From assembly GCA_044356745.1 (NCBI GenBank), contig JBIKVP010000043.1:1-16503 (forward strand): a stretch of DNA of 16,503 bases. The letters run 5' to 3'. Source of the stretch: JBIKVP01 sp044356745 (GTDB lineage Bacteria > Pseudomonadota > Alphaproteobacteria > Rhizobiales > Beijerinckiaceae). The notes below the pieces were generated by a model, which was given only the letters and a program-made list of their open reading frames with translations, ran no database searches and was not told the DNA's origin. Both the position numbers and the translations under genes were made by a program. Positions 16,380 through 16,503 of the stretch are shown here, one piece after another (position 1 is the first letter of the stretch; every line of letters starts with the position of its first letter).

Positions 16380-16401
16380 CCCCTCACATTTGAAGAGTTG
16401 G
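16380..16401. repeat. IS630 terminal inverted repeat (right copy)
   Basis: CCCCTC, five variable bases, then TGAAGAGTTGG, reading inward on the plus strand. It matches the left-copy repeat at 101-122 in 17 of 22 positions and overlaps the transposase stop codon. Confidence 0.75.
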
Positions 16402-16503
16402 AGCCTGAAGTATTTTGAAGTTATCGGAGAGGCGATCAACCCATAATCGTGCTTTTTGCGGAAAAGTGGTATTCAGGAAGCCAAGGATGGCCTTCACGAA
16501 GTC
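16384..16503 (-). CDS. IS630-family transposase, C-terminal fragment (partial)
   Basis: The minus-strand frame from the window edge to TGA at 16386-16384 gives 39 residues. It includes AILGFLNTTFPQKARLWVDR and then LSDNFKIL. The pattern 'FF..tlP..w..wrd...DNFrvi' just before the stop is typical of the C terminus of IS630-family transposases. The catalytic DDE residues lie upstream, outside the window. The stop codon lies inside the terminal repeat, so the element is tightly packed. It was too short to appear as a full open reading frame. Confidence 0.7.
   Translation of the reverse strand, partial: DFVKAILGFLNTTFPQKARLWVDRLSDNFKILQAPTLQM

Larger units (their letters stand above)
16380..16503 (-). 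mobile_element. IS630-type insertion sequence, 3' end (runs off the right edge)
   Basis: This is the transposase-distal end of an IS630-type element that has landed in cimA. The outer boundary at 16380 is set by the inverted repeat CCCCTC-ACATT-TGAAGAGTTGG (16380-16401), which pairs with the repeat at the left edge, and by the TA just outside (16378-16379). The transposase reads on the minus strand, as does the left copy. The rest of the element is outside the window. Confidence 0.8.

Noticed and set aside
1..16503. Composite transposon carrying the interior genes
   Set aside because: The interior is housekeeping and biosynthetic chromosome (gyrB, rsmB, ilvB). IS copies at both ends are better explained by multi-copy IS and contig breaks.
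1..16503. CRISPR arrays, tRNA or rRNA genes
   Set aside because: I saw no regularly spaced direct repeats and no cloverleaf or rRNA-like sequence.

Overview
The window looks like a stretch of chromosome from an alphaproteobacterium of moderate to low G+C. The clues are the GyrB sequence style, the DUF1489 and DUF2853 proteins, the HtpX-RsmB pair, and the alphaproteobacterial style of the acetolactate synthase. I cannot name the genus. Both edges lie inside copies of the same IS630-type insertion sequence. Each copy has a matching terminal inverted repeat (CCCCTC-N5-TGAAGAGTTGG) next to a TA dinucleotide, and both transposases read on the minus strand. The window is therefore probably a contig, or segment, that ends in repeated IS copies.

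Layout from left to right: (1) 1-122, the 5' end of an IS630 element with the first 20 codons of its transposase. (2) 136-2235, a 699-residue protein of unknown family. It has a Gly/Ala-rich hydrophobic core and a well-formed JAMM/MPN metalloprotease motif (HxH-x7-SxxD), and it is the most novel gene here. (3) 2293-4239, the acetolactate synthase catalytic gene ilvB behind a compact attenuator: promoter, 16-codon leader peptide with Leu-Val-Val, and a perfect terminator hairpin. No ilvN follows. (4) 4308-4343, a strong hairpin between the convergent ilvB and DUF2853 genes. (5) 7653 down to 4731 on the minus strand, a two-gene surface-glycan unit: an undecaprenyl-phosphate sugar-1-phosphate transferase, then an O-antigen polymerase/ligase. 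(6) gyrB on the minus strand, divergent from a DUF1489 gene. (7) A COG0523 zinc-type GTPase directly behind a near-perfect Zur box. (8) htpX and rsmB, overlapping and translationally coupled. (9) On the minus strand, cimA (citramalate synthase), whose 5' end, including the catalytic DTTLRDG region, is cut off by the second IS630 copy at 16380.

Functional threads: branched-chain amino acid synthesis is represented twice, by ilvB with its attenuator and by the broken cimA, so the citramalate route to isoleucine is probably lost unless another copy exists. The COG0523 gene points to a zinc-starvation response. The glycan pair starts and polymerises or ligates a lipid-linked glycan. gyrB, htpX and rsmB are housekeeping genes. 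There is no gene-free stretch longer than 300 bases. The intergenic gaps hold the regulatory sites listed below and otherwise nothing I can support.
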